NCBI GenBank assembly: GCA_958430865.1
Contig: CAUDNR010004075.1
Coordinates: 1 to 64,000, forward strand
DNA from: Entrophospora sp. SA101
Lineage: Eukaryota; Glomeromycota; Glomeromycetes; Entrophosporales; Entrophosporaceae
Direction: 5' to 3'
DNA length: 64,000 nt
The notes under the pieces are model-generated. The model did no database searches. It was not told where the DNA came from and saw nothing but the letters and a program-made list of their open reading frames with translations. Shown in pieces: positions 59,290 through 64,000 of the stretch (its first letter is position 1; each line of letters opens with the position of its first letter). The position numbers and the translations under genes were made by a program.

Positions 59290-62200
59290 ATGGCCTGTTG
59301 TCAAGCTTTTCAAAAGTGTGCTAGATTAGCATGTTTAAAATTAAGGCCAACATGCTCAACTTTATGTTTGCCCTCCATAACAAAACTGTTATGTTACTTT
59401 ACCATTATACCCCTTATATTTTTTTTTTACTACTCAATTTTAGAAAAGTATTTTGATAAATTATCACTTACTACTGAACCTCCTTACCATCAATATACTA
59501 CAGGTTTGTTATTTTTACTTGCTTTTAATCTATCTATATATATACATGCATATTTAATTTTAACTTAATGATAACTAGAACCAGATGATTTGTTTGGAGG
59601 AGTCAATCCTACTACTATGTTGAGCGAGCATACATATTCACAATTATTAGACTTAAACTCTAGATGGAAACCTAGTCTACCCTCAAATTTAACCGTAGTT
59701 TCTATAATTAAAAATAACGACAATGTTGAATTACAATTGAATTCTATATTTAGTCAAACAATTATGCCACAAGGCATGATTATAATTGCCTCTAAAAATA
59801 CAGCTAAAAAAGTCAAACATGTCATTAAAGAGAATGATAAATATAGTGGCTTTGATGTATGGATACATGTTATGGAAACAAACAAATTTAGAATCATTGG
59901 TTGGTTAGAAGTTGCGCAAGCTGTAAAAACTTCACACATTCTTTTTTTGGATTCTGGAGTGGTACTGGGTAAAAAATTTATTCAAAACATGGTTCACACT
60001 GCAAATACAAAAGAGTATCACAATGCTATTTTAGGAACCACGGGTGCTTATATTGAAGTGGATGACAGATCAAATAATAAACAGTCCCTAGTATGTTTTG
60101 CTGATCATGAATCATGGCCTGATGATCTTGAATCAATCAACCTATCTCAAAAAGTTGACATGTTAACTAATATATGGCTATTCAAGAAACAATGGATTCA
60201 CATATTGTTCCAGGAAAATAATATGGAATCTGTAAAAATTCCTTTTGGCTTTTTTTTTTCTTTTTCGCTCAAATATCATGCAAACATTCCTTCTTACATC
60301 CTACCAACTAACCATCATGATGAAGATTCTTGGGGTGATAGAAATTTAATACAACAAAAGAAATGCAAAGACCTTAAATCAAATTTTGATACTGATGAAT
60401 CATGGAATTATTACATTGAACGTGGCTATCCTCTAGTTTTCAAGGAAAAATTGTTAATGAATTCCCAGTTGAATAAGATTCTATTCGTGGTTGATAGTTA
60501 TGATCAGGGGAAAACATTTAGGCCATTATTTTGTAAATTATCCATGATTAAGGATAACTTGGTCAATGTATTATTTGCTGACTTTTCACAAGAATCCTCC
60601 GATTCAAATACGAAAGGATTCATCAAGTATTCATCAGATTGTAATGTTGAAATATATGATTTAAGCATTCAAGCAGAATTTCAAAATAGCTTTCCTACTC
60701 AAGATGAGATAAACCTAAAGAGCAGAATGCTTTATGGTGTTAATCGTATGCTACATTATTTCAAACCAGAAGTTGTAATATATCCAAAGATTGAAGATAG
60801 TGATGCAATTCATGGAATAACTATTGCTGCTGAGGGATTTAAAAATATTACTACAATACAATTACCTTTAGATGAAATAGTTCATGCTGTAGATATTATG
60901 GCTGATTTGTCCTTTGAAGCATTAAAAAGTCAGTATTCCATTATACATGATATATTAATATTATTGTTTTATTTTTATTTTTATAATAGTAATATTGATT
61001 TTTATTTTTTTATAATTATTTATGAAGGTTGGAATTTACCAAAGTTTCAATTACAAATACTTACTCAGAATCGACCTAATTCTTTTAATAGACTTTTAGA
61101 ATCATTGAATTCATCTATATACTTTGGTGATGAAATTCCTTTGACAATTAATATGGATAAAGGTGCGAGTCCACATATTGTTAAACTAGCTGATAAATTT
61201 AATTGGGACCATGGTTCAAAAAACATCAGACGTAGAGTAGGTCAAGGTGGTTTGTTACCTGCTGTAGTCGAAGCATATTACCCATACAATGATCATGATT
61301 ATGCAGTTTTGCTAGAGGATGATACTGAATTATCACCTTTTTATTATATCTGGTCAAAATATATTGTTTTAAAGTATAAGTATGGTCCTGATAAGATACA
61401 CAGTAAAAGGATGTATGGTATCAGTTTATACAGTCCAAAACACATGGAACTTACACTCTCTGGTCATAAAAAATTTTATCCTGAACAAGTATTCAACAAC
61501 ACAAAATATGATGTTCGGTCACCTTATCTTTGTCAGGCACCTAGTGATTGGGGCGGTGTTTACTTTCCAGAGATTTGGTATGAATTTCACCATTATCTTA
61601 TTGATCGCTTGGAGGATGATAATAATAATTTTAAAGTTCAACCCATTAGTATTCCTCATAGTCGTTCCAATAATTGGAAAAATTCATGGAAACAGTTTTT
61701 TATTGAACTTGTATATCTCCGAGGTTATGTAATGTTATATCCAAATTTTAGTAATTTCACCAGTTTTTCAACAAATCTTGCTGAATATGATGATACTCAC
61801 ATTCGTTTTAGAGAAGGTAAACATGATCCACTATCAATATTTGGTGTACCACTAATGACTGAAAATGTCATATTCAAAGAACTTCCTGGTGAGGCTTTAG
61901 CGAATTATAACGATCTGCCTGTATTGGATTTATGGGGAAATTTGACAACATTTCATAGAATAATATTGCGTGGTCATGAATTTCAAAGTAAAATTTCTGA
62001 TTGCCCACCAATTGATACTCCAGATCCTGCCTATGATCCATATGATTTACTTTGTGTTGATCCAAGTGAGAAAGATATAGCTGGATCAAAATCTAGGAAG
62101 TTTCAAAGGGATATCAAAGCAATGATGAAGATGTTCGCAGAGGATAGAAATATGACCAATGCTGTAGAGATTAAAATGGGACCTAGAAAATACATAGATA

Positions 62201-62412
62201 TATTTATGAATATAATGAATAGCACTAGAGAGGCTAGAGATCAATTACAAAAACAACTACAACTACCATTGCATCAAGAACAAGATCAAGACCAACCAAT
62301 GCACCAAGATCCAAACCAAGACCAATTAATACATCAGGACCAAGAACAAGATCTACAAATACATCAAGATCAACTACGTCAGGAACAAGAACAAGATATA
62401 CGGATTCATTAA
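59290..62412 (+). CDS. Type II membrane glycosyltransferase, copy 2
   Basis: Exons 59290-59503, 59579-60928 and 61028-62412, the exact mirror of the gene at 11901-15023. The frame is intact, encoding 982 aa. Four residues differ from copy 1 within one stretch (P to S and R to H in the LTLPGRKKF segment, L to S in DVRLPY, H to Y in PEIWHEF). The underlying five nucleotide differences are all transitions in about 120 bp. The rest of the coding sequence appears identical. If the duplication is real this is a second gene; if not, it is the other allele. Confidence 0.8.
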
Positions 62413-62893
62413 GAGCACAAATACTACAAATACCCTGAAAATGCTACCATCTTTGCACCAATATAATGATAAGATTTTTTGGCACAAACACGTGCATACA
62501 TACACTCCATTCTTTTTCCTTTTTTTCAAGGGGAAATATCATATAAAAGATTTGTAATACTGTATATTTTTTAAAAAATAATTATATTCTTTTTAACTTA
62601 TATTATTTAATTTAATTTAATTAAAATAGATAAAAAATGTTATTCTTTTACATATATATAGAATTATCATTATTTAAATATTTAATATGATATTATTACT
62701 TAATAATTAAAATCAAACATTTAAACATTTAATCATTTTTTATTCTCCATCTAACAAAACCTAAAGAAAAAACCCCAGGCACCATTTAACCTTTCTGCTT
62801 TCCCGCATGCCTTTCAATTCTGATTATTTTTCTAAGCCACATTATACATAATATTCTTGGCCAATCAAAATAAATTTTTTTAAATAAAATGAA

Positions 62894-64000
62894 ATGTCTA
62901 ATAATTCAAATTTATTTGCAGGTTTTGATTTATCAACACAACAATTAAAATTCACAGCAATCAATGAAATCAGCAAAGTGGTATTTGAAGAATTAGTTAA
63001 TTTTGATAAAGAATTACCAAGTTATGGGTTATTATCATACCATAATTATTGTATAAATTGATTAATTTTTATAAAAATAAACCATAATGATTATCGGTTA
63101 TTATTAATTTTCTTTTAGAACAAAAAATGGTGTAATATCAAATGAGAATGTTGTTATTTGCCCTACATTAATGTGGATTGAATCAATTGATTTATTGTTG
63201 AATAAACTATCTGAAAAAAAATTTCCATTTCATCAAATAAAAGCAATGTCTGGAGCTGCTCAAGTGAGTAAGATCCCTTCCTTCTCACTCCTTTTTAATC
63301 AATCAATTGTCTATTTATTTTCATTCCTCTAACAAAAAAATATTTTATAATTAAAATTATTAGCAACATGGAAGTGTTTATTGGTCAGAAAATTCTTTGG
63401 GAATTTTAGAAAATTTGAATCCAACTGAAATTTTGGTTTCACAATTTATAAATGCCTTTTCTATACCAGATTCACCAACTTGGCAAGATTCAAGTACCAC
63501 AGAACAATGTAAGAATTTAGAAAAATTAATTGGTGGTAAAGAAATTTTGGTGAATTTATCAGGATCAATAGCTTATGAAAGATTCACAGGAAATCAAATT
63601 ACCAAAGTATACTCGCTTTTTTTTTTAAAAAAAAAAAAAATAAATCAAAAAATAAAATTAACTTGTATAATAATGTAAATTTTTATTTTAGTTTAGCCAA
63701 ACAAATCCTTTGGCATATTCAAAAACCAAAAGAATATCTTTAATTAGCTCATTCCTTGCCTCGATATTCCTTGGTAGATTTGCACCAATTGATATAGCTG
63801 ACGGATCAGGAATGAACTTGCTTGATATAAACAATAAACAATGGAATGATGAATTATTAAAAATCTGTGGAAATGGTGATGGGGAAAAATTAAAAATTGA
63901 AACTTGGCGAGCCTGAACCTAATGGATTAAAAATTTTGGGAAATGTTTCCAATTATTTTGTAAAAAAATATGGATTTGATAAAGGTATGATATATATATA
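62894..64000 (+). pseudogene. Xylulokinase copy 2, frameshifted and cut by the window end
   Basis: Exon 1 at 62894-63027 and exon 2 from 63119 mirror copy 1. Exon 2 has five A where copy 1 has four (within ATAAAAAGC near 63237-63243), which shifts the frame before MSGAAQ. A second extra A near 63892 (TTAAAAATTGAAAC) shifts the frame again, ending in WRA-stop. Several substitutions nearby change residues (S to I, K to E, D to N). Both insertions are in A runs, so they may be consensus errors rather than biological lesions. The 3' half lies beyond the window. Confidence 0.75.

Larger units (their letters stand above)
54284..64000. repeat. Inverted duplication, copy 2
   Basis: Reverse complement of 20029 down to about 10315. 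Position pairs sum to 74313 until about 63245, where an extra A shifts the sum to 74314, and again near 63892. The inverted match begins within AGGGAACCAAGT (54284-54295), which is shared with the forward arm. Differences are few: five transitions within 61458-61579 and several changes in the xylulokinase copy. It runs off the window. Confidence 0.95.

Overview
This is a very AT-rich eukaryotic window. Genes have short introns (about 59-107 nt, GT..AG, U-rich acceptors), long Asn/Gln runs, and families that are expanded in arbuscular mycorrhizal fungi: a TKL-type kinase tail, an F-box protein, a Crinkler-like P-loop/nuclease gene, and many hAT and Tc1/mariner-like elements. A Rhizophagus-like Glomeromycotina genome fits best; this is an inference from content, not a database match.

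Layout. 1-2.1 kb: MITE end, kinase tail and a tandem repeat. 2.2-3.6 kb: Myb/SANT-like gene (-). 3.75-4.9 kb: Era-type GTPase (+), broken by a TGA and cut off by a repeat. 4.9-7.3 kb: Crinkler-like repeat copy A, with a MITE inside it, fused to a DDE transposase relic. 9.4-15.0 kb (-): xylulokinase and a type II membrane glycosyltransferase. 15.4-20.0 kb: DEAH-helicase pseudogene and gene-poor DNA. 20.5-24.0 kb: a complete hAT transposon. 25.6-28.8 kb: MITEs and a decayed Tc1 element. 29.4-34.7 kb: Crinkler-like copy B interrupted by a TA-flanked DDE transposon. 35.2 kb: small SAM-like gene, followed by MITEs. 37.9-49.1 kb, the conserved gene core: R3H-SUZ RNA-binding protein (+), short-chain dehydrogenase (-), Mediator subunit 9 (-), F-box protein (-), FHA tail-anchored protein (+). 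49.9 kb: intron-containing tRNA-Tyr. 51.8-52.6 kb: about 87-bp tandem array. 52.7-53.55 kb (-): TSR3, cut off by a 10-N gap.

From 53568 to the end, everything repeats 10.3-20.0 kb. 53568-54295 is a forward copy of 15648-16375. At a 12-bp microhomology the sequence then folds back and runs as an inverted copy (54284-64000) of 20029-10315. For about 9 kb the coordinates of the two copies sum to exactly 74313, so there are no net indels there. The copies differ in a few clustered substitutions and in two A-run insertions that frameshift the second xylulokinase. This may be a real fold-back duplication or an amplification/assembly chimera.

The conserved genes do housekeeping work (rRNA modification, transcription, mRNA regulation, pentose metabolism, glycosylation) and show no operon-like logic. 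Gene models below were built by hand from splice sites and conserved motifs; several exon sums close exactly in frame, which supports them.
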